Below, piece after piece: positions 1 to 8,938 of a DNA stretch of 64,000 bases. The notes beneath the pieces are model-generated. The model had not been told where the DNA came from. It saw only the letters and a program-made list of their open reading frames with translations, and made no database searches. Where the stretch lies: NCBI GenBank assembly GCA_965660675.1, contig CBFIAU010000008.1, positions 62,001 through 126,000 of the forward strand, read 5' to 3'. The position numbers and the translations under genes are program-made. Origin of the DNA: UBA12202 sp002691725 (GTDB lineage Bacteria; Pseudomonadota; Alphaproteobacteria; Puniceispirillales; UBA1172). Numbering within the stretch: the first letter of the stretch is position 1; each line of letters opens with the position of its first letter.

Positions 1-570
1 GATCTGGTTCACCGATGAGTCCAGATCATGATTGACGACAATATAATCATATTCAGGAAAATGGCTTAACTCATCTGCGGCTTTAGACATCCGCTTGGCA
101 ACCTCTTGATCGGTATCTTGATTGCGTTTTTTCAGCCGCCGTTCCAATTCCCGAAATGATGGCGGCAGGATAAACACCGAAACCAGATCATCACGCGCTG
201 TCGCTTTCAACGATTGCGTCCCTTGCCAGTCAATATCAAACAGAATATCCCTGCCGCGGCCAAGCGTCTCCATGACCTGCTTGGCTGGTGTCCCATAATA
301 ATGATCGAACACTTTAGCATATTCCAAAAACTGATTTTCATTGATCATGATCTGAAAATCTTCGGGCGTGACAAATTGATAATCTTTACCCTCAACTTCC
401 CCGGGGCGGCGCTTGCGGCTGGTTGCTGATATCGAGAGCGTTACATTGTCGTCAATATCAAGAAGCCGCCGCGAAATAGATGATTTTCCTGCCCCAGATG
501 GCGATGAAAGCACCAACATAAGCCCCCGGCGGTTAATCGGATTATCTGGTGAGGCTGGCGATGATGACAT
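1..570 (-). CDS. gmk: Guanylate kinase (C-terminus cut by window edge)
   Basis: Converts GMP to GDP with ATP in cytosolic purine salvage and nucleotide supply. The gene reads from an ATG whose first base is 570 down to the window edge, so about 190 N-terminal residues are visible and the C-terminus is missing. A P-loop (SSPSGAGKSS, about residues 22-31) and the GMP-binding region (SRKRRPGE, then DYQFV) identify it. It is the last visible gene of the fabD-fabG-acpP-fabF-mltG run, 66 bases after the mltG stop. In many alphaproteobacteria a yicC-type gene sits between mltG and gmk; none is present here. Confidence 0.95.
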   Translation of the reverse strand, partial: MSSSPASPDNPINRRGLMLVLSSPSGAGKSSISRRLLDIDDNVTLSISATSRKRRPGEVEGKDYQFVTPEDFQIMINENQFLEYAKVFDHYYGTPAKQVMETLGRGRDILFDIDWQGTQSLKATARDDLVSVFILPPSFRELERRLKKRNQDTDQEVAKRMSKAADELSHFPEYDYIVVNHDLDSSVNQI

Positions 571-636
571 GTGACCTAACTCAATATGCTAAATTATCAA
601 ATGATATTACACATCCAGCTTATAGGAAACAATGCT

Positions 637-1746
637 CTATTGCTGATTAGTTTTGCTGTTTTTCCATAAGGCAATATTGGCTTTATGCCCTTCATAGGTT
701 TTGGCAAAACGATGCCCTCCTTTGCCATCAGAAACAAAAAAATAATAGTCTGATATCGCCGGATGAACAACGGCACGAAAACTAGCCAAGCCAGGGTTAG
801 CAATAGGGGTTTGGGGTAATCCTTTGATGACATATGTGTTCCAGGCTGAGTCATGCTTGAGCTGCTTATGCAATTGGTCAACCTCCACTCCAGCTTGCTC
901 AAGCCCATAAATCACAGTTGGATCTGATTGAAGCCGCATGCCTTTCTTGAGGCGATTAAGGAACACTGATGCGACCAAGGCGCGTTCACCTGATCTGCCC
1001 GTTTCTTTTTCGACAATAGAGGCCAGGATCACCGCATCCTGAATAGTGGTGAGAACATGATCGTCATGACGTTCTGCCCATATTTCAGCAAATTGGATCT
1101 CACGCGATGCCTGCATCCGCTTGATGAGCGCATTACGATCAGCATGACGGAGGAAAAAATAAGTCTCAGGGAGCAAGCTACCTTCATCTGGAATTGCTGA
1201 TAGCTCACCGTCAAGGCGAGGGTCAGCACGGATGAGATCAACAACCTGAGCGGCGCTCAATCCCTCAGCAATGGTTATGCTATGCTGAACGGCTTTGCCG
1301 TTATGGATAATATCCATAGCCTCAGCTAAATTAACGCCTTTCGGGAAAATATATTCCCCTGCGCGCGGGTTATAGGTGTTGCCGCGCCGCCATTCCTCAA
1401 TTTGATAGACAAATGGGTGATGAATAATGCCAATCTGATTGAGCCGCTGGCTAATCACATGGCGGCCATCACCACGCTTAATTTCCAATGTAATATCAAT
1501 GGTTTGCTGTGACGGTCTTGCCAGTATCGTTTCCACCCAGATAAACAATATGACAGCGATGAAGCCAGCAGCTATGGTCAGAAAAACACTAACCCGAACA
1601 GCCCTGCGTAATGACCGTATAGATGATTTGGCCCGACCTTTTGCCTGATCTTTGGCCTGATCTTTTGCCTTAGCTTTGGCCTGACCTTTTGCCTGATCTT
1701 TTGCCTGATCTTTTGAAGGGGACGTTTCTGGTTCTTGCCCAGCCAC
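637..1746 (-). CDS. mltG: Endolytic murein transglycosylase MltG
   Basis: Inner-membrane lytic transglycosylase that cleaves nascent glycan strands and limits their length. One transmembrane segment (about residues 49-71) is followed by a LysM-like region and the YceG catalytic domain; the catalytic glutamate is in IVEKETG (about residue 246). The start is uncertain. The frame is open up to a TTG at 1770 inside fabF, but a GTG at 1746 has GAGG five bases upstream and is preferred. Before the membrane segment lies a Lys/Asp/Gln/Ala-rich stretch encoded by 12-base tandem repeats (about 1630-1714), a flexible basic tail not expected in the family core. Follows fabF with no real gap. Confidence 0.9.
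   Translation of the reverse strand: MAGQEPETSPSKDQAKDQAKGQAKAKAKDQAKDQAKGRAKSSIRSLRRAVRVSVFLTIAAGFIAVILFIWVETILARPSQQTIDITLEIKRGDGRHVISQRLNQIGIIHHPFVYQIEEWRRGNTYNPRAGEYIFPKGVNLAEAMDIIHNGKAVQHSITIAEGLSAAQVVDLIRADPRLDGELSAIPDEGSLLPETYFFLRHADRNALIKRMQASREIQFAEIWAERHDDHVLTTIQDAVILASIVEKETGRSGERALVASVFLNRLKKGMRLQSDPTVIYGLEQAGVEVDQLHKQLKHDSAWNTYVIKGLPQTPIANPGLASFRAVVHPAISDYYFFVSDGKGGHRFAKTYEGHKANIALWKNSKTNQQ
1630..1714 (-). repeat. 12-base tandem repeats in the mltG N-terminus
   Basis: Roughly seven imperfect copies of the plus-strand unit ttttgcctgatc encode alternating DQAK / GQAK / AKAK tetrapeptides in the cytoplasmic tail of MltG. The length is a multiple of three, so the frame is kept. Confidence 0.85.
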
Positions 1747-1753
1747 ATTCACC

Positions 1754-3022
1754 TCAATCTGGCTTGCCAACGATCAGCGACGCATTAGTGCCGCCAAACC
1801 CAAACGAATTGGACAAGGCATGACGAACAGGCTTTTCCTGAACCACATGCGGCACCAGATTTATGCCGCCAATATCATCTGATGGATCATCAAGATTAAG
1901 CGTTGGCGGCAGAATATCATTCCTGACAGCCAAGATAGAATATATCGCTTCAATAGCCCCGGCAGCGCCTAGCAAATGCCCGGTTGCGCTCTTGGTTGAG
2001 GACATATTGATGTTTGATCTATCGCCATTATAAAGCTTCGATACAGCGTTTAATTCAATCATATCACCAAGCGGCGTTGAAGTGCCATGAGCGTTAATAT
2101 AATCGACCTGATCAATAGCAATCTCAGCATCGCGCAAGGCCGCTGACATTGACCGAAAGCCGCCATCGCCATCTTCTGCCGGTGCTGTGATATGATAGGC
2201 ATCACCAGACAGGCCATAGCCCTTAACCTCAGCGTAAATCTTGGCCCCGCGAGCTTTCGCATGTTCATATTCTTCAAGCACGAGAACGCCCGCACCCTCA
2301 CCCATAACAAAGCCATCACGGCCTTTATCCCATGGGCGTGAGGCCTTCTCAGGGGTATCATTATAGCTTGACGATAAGGCTTTTAAGGCGCTAAACCCGG
2401 CCAGCCCAAGGCGGCAAACAGCAGCTTCAGCACCGCCAGCCACCATCACATCAGCGTCACCATATTTGATCAGTCGAGAGGCATCACCAATAGCATGGGC
2501 GCCCGTAGAACACGCCGTCACAACAGCATGATTAGGGCCTTTGAGATTATGCCTGATCGAAACTTGACCTGATATCAAATTAATTAAAGACGACGGGATA
2601 AAAAACGGGCTAATACGGCGCGGGCCTCGTTCCTTTAAAATGATACTTGTCTCATAAATAGTCGATAAGCCGCCTATGCCAGAGCCTATCATAACCCCGG
2701 TTCGGTATGCCTTTTCCTCTGTATCAGTAACCCAGCCAGAATCAGCAATAGCCTGATTTGCCGCAATAATCCCGTAAGCCACAAAATCATCTAGCTTGCG
2801 GCGATCTTTTGGATCAATGAGGTCATCAATATTAACCGCGCCGTCACGGTCTTCGGATGCCGGAATACGCCCTGCAATCTTGCACGGTAAGTCCGATACA
2901 TCAAACTCATCAATTTGCGCTAAACCGGATTTGGAAGATAATAGCGCATTCCAGTTTTGGTCTACGCCATATCCCAATGGGGTAATCATCCCCATACCAG
3001 TGACTACCACACGTTTCATCAT
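1754..3022 (-). CDS. fabF: Beta-ketoacyl-ACP synthase II
   Basis: Condenses acyl-ACP with malonyl-ACP in type II fatty-acid elongation. At 422 residues it has full family length. The catalytic triad is visible: Cys171 in TACSTG, His312 in NAHGTSTPLGD and His349 in SATGHLLGAAG. It lies 24 bases after acpP and directly before mltG, the usual alphaproteobacterial order, so it is probably co-transcribed with acpP. The start is ATGATG; either codon could be used. Confidence 0.97.
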   Translation of the reverse strand: MMKRVVVTGMGMITPLGYGVDQNWNALLSSKSGLAQIDEFDVSDLPCKIAGRIPASEDRDGAVNIDDLIDPKDRRKLDDFVAYGIIAANQAIADSGWVTDTEEKAYRTGVMIGSGIGGLSTIYETSIILKERGPRRISPFFIPSSLINLISGQVSIRHNLKGPNHAVVTACSTGAHAIGDASRLIKYGDADVMVAGGAEAAVCRLGLAGFSALKALSSSYNDTPEKASRPWDKGRDGFVMGEGAGVLVLEEYEHAKARGAKIYAEVKGYGLSGDAYHITAPAEDGDGGFRSMSAALRDAEIAIDQVDYINAHGTSTPLGDMIELNAVSKLYNGDRSNINMSSTKSATGHLLGAAGAIEAIYSILAVRNDILPPTLNLDDPSDDIGGINLVPHVVQEKPVRHALSNSFGFGGTNASLIVGKPD

Positions 3023-3046
3023 TAAATGCCTGTTATTAAATCAGGA

Positions 3047-3283
3047 TTAGGCTGATGCGCTATCGACAAAATCAACAGCGTTCTTAATAGTCTGAATTTT
3101 CTCGGCAGCAGTATCAGGAATTTCAATATTGAATTCTTCTTCAAAGGCAAGAACAAGTTCAACAGTATCAAGACTGTCAGCCCCAAGGTCATCTACAAAG
3201 TTGGCAGTTTCAGTAACCTTATCATCATCAACCCCAAGATGGTCAACAACGATAGATTTAATACGGTCAAAAGTGTCGCTCAT
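3047..3283 (-). CDS. acpP: Acyl carrier protein
   Basis: Carries acyl intermediates on a 4'-phosphopantetheine arm. The 78-residue acidic protein has the modification site GADSLD with Ser37. The arm would be attached by the AcpS encoded at 54320-54709. The ORF is preceded by a 157-base AT-rich spacer with a candidate promoter, which suggests transcription partly independent of fabG, as is usual for this abundant protein. A GGGAG Shine-Dalgarno lies close upstream. Confidence 0.98.
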   Translation of the reverse strand: MSDTFDRIKSIVVDHLGVDDDKVTETANFVDDLGADSLDTVELVLAFEEEFNIEIPDTAAEKIQTIKNAVDFVDSASA

Positions 3284-3350
3284 GGATGTCTCCCAAAAGA
3301 TATATTACGGTCTGGTTAGACCTCAAAGATGGCGCGTGTTTATCATATTC

Positions 3351-3378
3351 ATTATGTTAACACTAGCCCAAATGTAAA
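3351..3378 (-). promoter_or_regulatory. Candidate acpP promoter
   Basis: Read on the minus strand, TTTACA (3378-3373), a 16-base spacer and CATAAT (3356-3351) resemble a sigma70 promoter about 70 bases upstream of acpP. A small GGTCT/AGACC hairpin (3309-3322) would lie in the leader. Sequence match only. Confidence 0.4.
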
Positions 3379-3440
3379 AATACTATAATGACTTAAATAT
3401 AAATATTCTAGCCATTTTATGCACATATGTAACTTGTTGA

Positions 3441-4190
3441 TTAAATCATGGCCATTCCGCCATTAACATGAAGTGTTGCGCCGGTCACATAACTCGCCTC
3501 AGGGCTGGCTAAATAGACTACGGCCGCCGCGATATCCTCGACTTGCCCCATCACTCCTGCCGGGACTTTTTTGACCAATTCCGCCCTTTGGTCTTCGGTT
3601 AATGCGTCAGTCATGGCGGTTTGAATAAACCCCGGGGCCACGACATTTGCTGTCACCCCTCGTGAGGCAACTTCCAGCGCCAGTGATTTCGTAAATCCGG
3701 TCATGCCTGCCTTAGACGCAGCATAATTCGTCTGACCAGGATTGCCCGTATAGCCAACAATAGATGATATCTGGATAATTCGCCCCCATCTGGCTTTCAT
3801 CATACCACGCAGAGCGGCACGGCTTAATCGCATGACTGAGGTTAGATTGATATCAAGCACGCTTTGCCAATCCTCATCTTTCATCCGCATCAGCAATCCA
3901 TCACGCGCCATGCCAGCATTATTAACCAGAATATCGACAGCGCCAACGCTAGCGCCTGCCTGTTCAATCAAGGTTTTTGCCGCCTCTGGATCACTCAGAT
4001 CAGCGGTGATCACCTCCGCCTTTTGATCAGCAGAAAGAACAAGCTGACTAGCAACATCTTCAAGCACTTGCTGGCGCGTCCCCGAGAGAATGATATTAGC
4101 CCCGCGCGATGCCAAGGCTTTCGCAATTTCTGAGCCAATGCCGCCACTTGCACCTGTGACCAGTGCTGTCTTGCCGCTAAGATCAAACAT
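3441..4190 (-). CDS. fabG: 3-oxoacyl-ACP reductase
   Basis: NADPH-dependent reduction of 3-oxoacyl-ACP in fatty-acid elongation. A short-chain dehydrogenase of 249 residues: cofactor motif TGASGGIG (residues 12-19), NNAG (90-93) and catalytic Ser143, Tyr156 and Lys160 (NYAASKAG). It ends in the FabG-like MAMI tail. Lies between fabD and acpP in the same direction, with the 18-base duplication in the fabD-fabG gap just upstream. Confidence 0.96.
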   Translation of the reverse strand: MFDLSGKTALVTGASGGIGSEIAKALASRGANIILSGTRQQVLEDVASQLVLSADQKAEVITADLSDPEAAKTLIEQAGASVGAVDILVNNAGMARDGLLMRMKDEDWQSVLDINLTSVMRLSRAALRGMMKARWGRIIQISSIVGYTGNPGQTNYAASKAGMTGFTKSLALEVASRGVTANVVAPGFIQTAMTDALTEDQRAELVKKVPAGVMGQVEDIAAAVVYLASPEASYVTGATLHVNGGMAMI

Positions 4191-4204
4191 GCTGTGGACT
4201 CCTT

Positions 4205-4240
4205 ATAGATGATAACATTTGGATAGATGATAACATTTGG
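4205..4240. repeat. Perfect 18-base tandem duplication between fabG and fabD
   Basis: atagatgataacatttgg occurs twice head-to-tail (4205-4222 and 4223-4240) in the 81-base gap between fabD and fabG. The identity is complete, so the duplication looks recent. Confidence 0.95.
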
Positions 4241-4271
4241 TCTTTATAATTAGATACATAGTCAGCTCAGA

Positions 4272-5210
4272 TTACAATGCCGCAACCGCACTGTCCATAT
4301 CATCAGCAGTATCAATGTTAAAAGCCTCAACATCAGGCAATGTCCGCTTAACCAATCCGGTCAAGACTTTCCCTGTACCGACTTCCACAAATCGCGTTAC
4401 CCCTTGTTCTGCCATATGGATAAGCGATTCACGCCAGCGCACTCTGCCAGTGACTTGCCGAACAAGCAAACCCCGCAAATCGCTTGGCGCGTGTTCAGCT
4501 TGTGCCGTCACATTGGCAACAATAGGAACCGCCGGCGGATATAGCGTTGTATCCGCCAATATTTCAGCCATAGTATCAGCCGCTGGTGCCATTAACCCAC
4601 AATGAAAAGGCGCGCTAACCGGCAATAGCATAGCGCGTCTAACGCCAGCATCTTTCGCCGCCGCAATCGCCTGATTAACAGGCTCCGCCGCGCCACTAAT
4701 AACAACCTGTCCAGCGCTATTATCATTGGCAATCTCAACCAGCCCATCAACCCCCGCAAGGATATTTTCCACGGCATCAATATCTACCCCTAATAAGGCC
4801 GCCATCGCCCCCTCACCCGCAGGAACTGCCGCCTGCATCGCATCACCGCGATGCCGCAACAGGCGTGCCGCCACATCAATATCAAAGACATGAACAGCCG
4901 TCATAGCCGAATATTCGCCCAAGGAATGACCAGCTACAAAATCAGCCATCTGATCAATGGATTTCCCTGTCGCCTTTTCCAGTGACCGAACCGTCGCCAC
5001 CGCCGTTGCCATCAGTGCCGGCTGAGCGTTACGAGTCATTTTCAATTCATCATCAGGGCCATTGGTCATAATGGATAAAAGCTCACCGCCAAGCGCCTCA
5101 TCAACTTGCTCAACCATATGCCGAGCCACAGGACATGACGCCATCAATGATGCGCCCATCCCAACAGTTTGTGATCCTTGTCCGGGGAAAAGAAAAGCAG
5201 TTTTTGTCAT
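4272..5210 (-). CDS. fabD: Malonyl-CoA:ACP transacylase
   Basis: Loads malonyl groups from CoA onto ACP. The 312-residue protein has FPGQGSQ near the N-terminus, the nucleophile Ser96 in GHSLGEYS and the catalytic His203 in SAPFHCGLM. It is the first gene of the minus-strand fab cluster, with a good promoter about 75 bases upstream and an inverted repeat in the leader. Divergent from the photolyase gene. Confidence 0.96.
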   Translation of the reverse strand: MTKTAFLFPGQGSQTVGMGASLMASCPVARHMVEQVDEALGGELLSIMTNGPDDELKMTRNAQPALMATAVATVRSLEKATGKSIDQMADFVAGHSLGEYSAMTAVHVFDIDVAARLLRHRGDAMQAAVPAGEGAMAALLGVDIDAVENILAGVDGLVEIANDNSAGQVVISGAAEPVNQAIAAAKDAGVRRAMLLPVSAPFHCGLMAPAADTMAEILADTTLYPPAVPIVANVTAQAEHAPSDLRGLLVRQVTGRVRWRESLIHMAEQGVTRFVEVGTGKVLTGLVKRTLPDVEAFNIDTADDMDSAVAAL

Positions 5211-5240
5211 AGCATGTCTTCACTTGTTTCTGATTTTGGG

Positions 5241-5272
5241 TGAGAAAAGCGCCCGCGAGGCAGGTTTTCTCA
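5241..5272. repeat. Inverted repeat in the fabD leader
   Basis: TGAGAAAA (5241-5248) and TTTTCTCA (5265-5272) form a perfect 8-base inverted repeat. Inside it GCC (5251-5253) and GGC (5259-5261) can pair around a CGCGA loop. There is no U-tract in either direction, so it is more likely leader structure or an operator than a terminator. Confidence 0.6.
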
Positions 5273-5283
5273 AAACTGTGCGG

Positions 5284-5312
5284 AAGATAGCAAATTAAGC
5301 CTGTGCGGGCAA
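5284..5312 (-). promoter_or_regulatory. Candidate fabD promoter
   Basis: On the minus strand TTGCCC (5312-5307), a 17-base spacer and TATCTT (5289-5284) match sigma70 spacing. The transcript would start near 5277 and include the 5241-5272 inverted repeat. Confidence 0.5.
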
Positions 5313-5462
5313 ATCTTCTCTATATTTGGCTATGGCTTTATCACCGTGGCATCACTTTATCCCCCCAAAAGCAAGCAAGACCAGCGCACGGGAAGTGCAA
5401 TAATGCGTATGCTGCCACTTGTCTGCATCACGCATCCCCATAAATAGATGGGAGGAGGCATG

Positions 5463-6998
5463 ATGAAAACATTGCGTGTAATTTTAGGTGATCAGCTTAG
5501 CGATAATCTCGCCACCCTGCGCGGCTGTGATAAAAATGATACCATCCTCATGGCAGAAGTCATGGATGAAGCTAGTTATGTCAAGCATCACAAAAAGAAA
5601 CTGGTTTTTGTGTTTTCTGCCATGCGCCATTTTGCTGAACATCTGCATCAGCAAGGCTATCAGGTGATTTACGTCACCCTGGATGATCCCGATAACACCC
5701 ATTCGATCACGGCGGAGGTAGAACGCCATATCGCCATGCTGGCACCAGATCAGATTGTGATCACCAGCGCAGGTGAATATCGCTTGAACCAAACCATCAA
5801 AATCATGCAAGACAAGGCATGGCAAGACCGATTAAAAACTCCTGTCATTTATCATGAGGATGATCGCTTTCTCGCCAGTCATCAGATGTTTGCTGATTGG
5901 GCAGAAGGCCGCAAATCATTACGAATGGAATATTTCTATCGTGACATGCGCCGTCATCACAAGGTGCTGATGGATGGCGACAAACCCGCAGGTGGCGACT
6001 GGAATTATGATGCCGAAAACCGCGCCCCACCGAAAGAGGGATTGACGCCGCCGCCACCAACAGCACATCCGCCTGATGCGATTACTAAAGCGGTTATCAA
6101 CATGGTGGAGAAGCATTTTCCAACGCATATGGGATCAACAGATGGCTTTTTCTTTGCTGTCACGCGGCCAGCCGCCCTCGCCGTTCTTGATGCCTTTATC
6201 CAGGACCGCCTGCCATTATTTGGCACTTATCAAGATGCTATGTTAAGCGATGAGCCATGGATGTATCACTCTCTCATTGGGCTTTATCTCAATATCGGAT
6301 TATTAACGCCCATGGAATGTATCAGGGCGGCGGAAACCGCGTGGCATAGCGGTCAGGCACCGCTTAATGCGGTCGAGGGGTTTATCCGGCAGATATTGGG
6401 CTGGCGTGAATATGTTCGCGGTATTTATTGGTTACGCATGCCTGAATATGCAGACGCGAATGTGTTAGGAGCGACCCGCGACTTACCCGATTTTTACTGG
6501 ACAGCAGAGACAAAAATGAGATGTTTGCGGATATCTGTTCAGAATACGATTGATCATGCTTACGCGCATCATATTCAGCGCTTAATGGTGTTGGGGAACT
6601 TTGCGCTCTTGGCTGGCATTAACCCGGCTCAGGTCAATGAATGGTATCTGGCCGTTTATGCAGATGCCTATGAATGGGTCGAGTTGCCAAATGTCAGTGG
6701 CATGACGCTTTATGCTGATGGCGGTGATCTGGCGAGCAAACCCTATGCCGCCAGTGGCGCCTATATCAACCGTATGTCGGATTATTGTAAAGGCTGTGCG
6801 TATAAGGTGAAAGATAAACTAGGCGCGGAGGCTTGTCCGTTTAATCTGTTATATTGGGATTTTCTGATGCGTAATGCTGACACGCTGTCGGGCAATCCAC
6901 GCATGGGGATGCCGTATCGCAATTTAGCCCGCATGGATGATGCCCGCAAAGCCCAGATCGCGCATGACAGCAAACAATTTCTGGACCAATTAAAATAA
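5463..6998 (+). CDS. phrB: Fe-S bacterial (6-4) photolyase (PhrB type)
   Basis: Light-driven repair of (6-4) photoproducts in DNA; belongs to the Fe-S bacterial cryptochrome/photolyase group. At 511 residues it matches Agrobacterium PhrB from memory along its length (ILGDQL, EVMDEASYV, FSAMRHFAE, MEYFYR, GFIRQILGWREY). Four cysteines at 354, 442, 445 and 458 have the same spacing as the four PhrB [4Fe-4S] ligands. The C-terminal FAD-binding region is intact (AHHIQRLMVLGNFALLAG). The upstream ATG at 5448 lies ahead of GGAGGAGG, so the ATG at 5463 with GGAGG seven bases away is preferred. Monocistronic; tRNA-Glu follows on the other strand. Confidence 0.93.
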   Translation: MKTLRVILGDQLSDNLATLRGCDKNDTILMAEVMDEASYVKHHKKKLVFVFSAMRHFAEHLHQQGYQVIYVTLDDPDNTHSITAEVERHIAMLAPDQIVITSAGEYRLNQTIKIMQDKAWQDRLKTPVIYHEDDRFLASHQMFADWAEGRKSLRMEYFYRDMRRHHKVLMDGDKPAGGDWNYDAENRAPPKEGLTPPPPTAHPPDAITKAVINMVEKHFPTHMGSTDGFFFAVTRPAALAVLDAFIQDRLPLFGTYQDAMLSDEPWMYHSLIGLYLNIGLLTPMECIRAAETAWHSGQAPLNAVEGFIRQILGWREYVRGIYWLRMPEYADANVLGATRDLPDFYWTAETKMRCLRISVQNTIDHAYAHHIQRLMVLGNFALLAGINPAQVNEWYLAVYADAYEWVELPNVSGMTLYADGGDLASKPYAASGAYINRMSDYCKGCAYKVKDKLGAEACPFNLLYWDFLMRNADTLSGNPRMGMPYRNLARMDDARKAQIAHDSKQFLDQLK

Positions 6999-7008
6999 AG
7001 ATGTGAGA

Positions 7009-7084
7009 TGGCGACCCGTACGGGATTCGAACCCGTGTTGTCGGCGTGAAAGGCCGATGTCCTAGGCCTCTAGACGAACGGGTC
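7009..7084 (-). tRNA. tRNA-Glu (anticodon UUC)
   Basis: All arms pair on the minus strand: acceptor GACCCGT/ACGGGTC, anticodon stem TCGGC/GCCGA around loop CTTTCAC (anticodon TTC), and T arm ACGGG-TTCGAAT-CCCGT. The 3' CCA is encoded (7011-7009). Confidence 0.97.
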
Positions 7085-7101
7085 ATAAAGGCAAGCACAT
7101 G

Positions 7102-7129
7102 ATTACACTAAACCTAAGGCGCAAATCAA
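7102..7129 (-). promoter_or_regulatory. Candidate tRNA-Glu promoter
   Basis: Minus-strand TTGATT (7129-7124), 16-base spacer and TGTAAT (7107-7102) place a start about 10 bases before the tRNA 5' end, just downstream of the recJ stop. Confidence 0.35.
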
Positions 7130-7138
7130 GCGAATAAA

Positions 7139-8932
7139 TCAAACAAATTGAAGATCAGTGATAATCATTTGTGGTCGATCCTCACCACGGAAGCGATTTC
7201 GGGTAATTCTGCCAATAATATTAGCCTTGCGGCCATCTTGCATCGCCGATAAAGCCTCACCCAATGGCGTTCCGGCAACGCGAAATGCAACAGCATCAAT
7301 CTGTCCAAGCCCATCATCCAGCCGCAGCGCGACATGATCCTGGGTTTTTCCTATCCGCCGCCAAGATGCTGCTCTAACATCACGCGCCTGAAACATTGGT
7401 TGCGGAAATCCTGAGCCAAATGGCCCGATACGATCCAACCAGTCAAGGAGCGTTTCATTAGCTAAACTTAATGGAACATCAACATCAACATGCCATTCCT
7501 GATACGGCGGCTTATCGGCTAAATCGGTTTCTGCGCGCTGGTTTAGAAATTGGCAAAACGCATCAAAATGCGCCATATCCAGGCTGAACCCTGCCGCCAT
7601 ATCATGCCCGCCGCCAGACAATAAATAGCCGTTTTGTTTGGCCGCGATGATGGCCGCCCCTAGCCGCATACCAGCAACCGAGCGACCTGAACCTTTACCA
7701 ATTTTGCGGCCATCTTCATCTTCTGAGATACTAATCACGCAAGCTGGTTTGTTCATCGCTTCTTTCACCCGGCCAGCAGAAATACCAATCACCCCTTCAT
7801 GCCAATTGCCGCCTGCAACACAGATCACAGCATCGGTTTTGCCCTCAGCCTGCGCCATGGCGGCGGCGGTTGTGTCACGTTCAACAGATTTCCGCTTGGT
7901 GTTCAGCTGATCCAGCATTGTTGCAAGCTCTAGCGCCTGTTGCGGGTCATCTGTTGTCAGCAAAGATACCCCAAGGTCGGTTTCGCCAAAACGGCCAGCC
8001 GCATTAATCCGTGGCCCTAAAACAAAGCCTAACGCTTCTGTATCTGGCGGCGCAGTGAGACGGCCAATATCGGCAAGCACACGCAACCCAACACGGCCTC
8101 GTTTCGCCATAATCTTTAACCCTGCCCGAACAAAGGCGCGGTTAAGACCAGCAAGCGGAACAACATCCGCTACGGTGGCTAAAGCCACGAGATCAATCGC
8201 CGCCATTAAATCAGGCTCTTGCTTGTCATTGGCGGTAAACCAATCACGCTGACGCAATTCACGCACCAGCGCCACCACCAGCATAAAGACAACGCCAGCC
8301 GCCGCCATATAGCCAAGGCCGCTATCATCATCCAGCCGATTAGGATTAACAACAGCAAGCGCAGGCGGCAATTCTGTCCCCGGCAGATGGTGATCAATAA
8401 TAATCACATCAACTCCAGCCTCCACCGTAGCGGCCACTGGCGCATGCGCTGTTACCCCGCAATCGACGGTAACAATTAACTGGCATCCTTTATCCTTTAA
8501 TCCGAGCAAGGCCGGCAGATTAGGGCCATAGCCTTCAGTGAAGCGATGCGGGATATGATAGGATACAGGCAAGCCTAAATGGTCTAAACACCGATAAAGA
8601 ATAGCCGTTGAGCTTGCCCCATCGACATCATAATCACCAAAAATACCAACATGCTCCCCTTGCATGACCGCATCAGCCAGACGTGATGCCGCCGCATCCA
8701 TATCGGTTAATTGTGACGGGTCAGGCATAAGATCACGGATTTTTGGGTCAAGCCAATGCCCTAGCTCAGTTTTCGTGATACCGCGCGCAGCCAACAGATG
8801 TGCCAAGGGGTGCGGCATGCCCGATGCTTCCATAATACCGGCTGTGATATGCGGCGGCGGCTCTGCTGAAACCCAATGCGCGCCTGTTGCTGATAACGCT
8901 GGCAGCTGATTTGAGTTCACCGGATTGGTCAT
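7139..8932 (-). CDS. recJ: Single-stranded-DNA-specific exonuclease RecJ
   Basis: 5'-3' ssDNA exonuclease acting in recombination and mismatch repair. The 597-residue protein has the DHH phosphoesterase motifs: DYDVDG (residues 100-105), VDCG (156-159) and DHH (180-182), then the DHHA1 region with SGGGHDMAAGF, then an OB-fold C-terminal part. The start is six bases after the hom stop, so it is translated from the hom transcript. The hom-recJ order is common in alphaproteobacteria, though glpX often lies between them and is absent here. Confidence 0.96.
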   Translation of the reverse strand: MTNPVNSNQLPALSATGAHWVSAEPPPHITAGIMEASGMPHPLAHLLAARGITKTELGHWLDPKIRDLMPDPSQLTDMDAAASRLADAVMQGEHVGIFGDYDVDGASSTAILYRCLDHLGLPVSYHIPHRFTEGYGPNLPALLGLKDKGCQLIVTVDCGVTAHAPVAATVEAGVDVIIIDHHLPGTELPPALAVVNPNRLDDDSGLGYMAAAGVVFMLVVALVRELRQRDWFTANDKQEPDLMAAIDLVALATVADVVPLAGLNRAFVRAGLKIMAKRGRVGLRVLADIGRLTAPPDTEALGFVLGPRINAAGRFGETDLGVSLLTTDDPQQALELATMLDQLNTKRKSVERDTTAAAMAQAEGKTDAVICVAGGNWHEGVIGISAGRVKEAMNKPACVISISEDEDGRKIGKGSGRSVAGMRLGAAIIAAKQNGYLLSGGGHDMAAGFSLDMAHFDAFCQFLNQRAETDLADKPPYQEWHVDVDVPLSLANETLLDWLDRIGPFGSGFPQPMFQARDVRAASWRRIGKTQDHVALRLDDGLGQIDAVAFRVAGTPLGEALSAMQDGRKANIIGRITRNRFRGEDRPQMIITDLQFV

Positions 8933-8938
8933 AACAGA

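Noticed and set aside
5448..5462. Upstream ATG of the photolyase
   Set aside because: It precedes the Shine-Dalgarno GGAGGAGG and adds residues absent from PhrB proteins.
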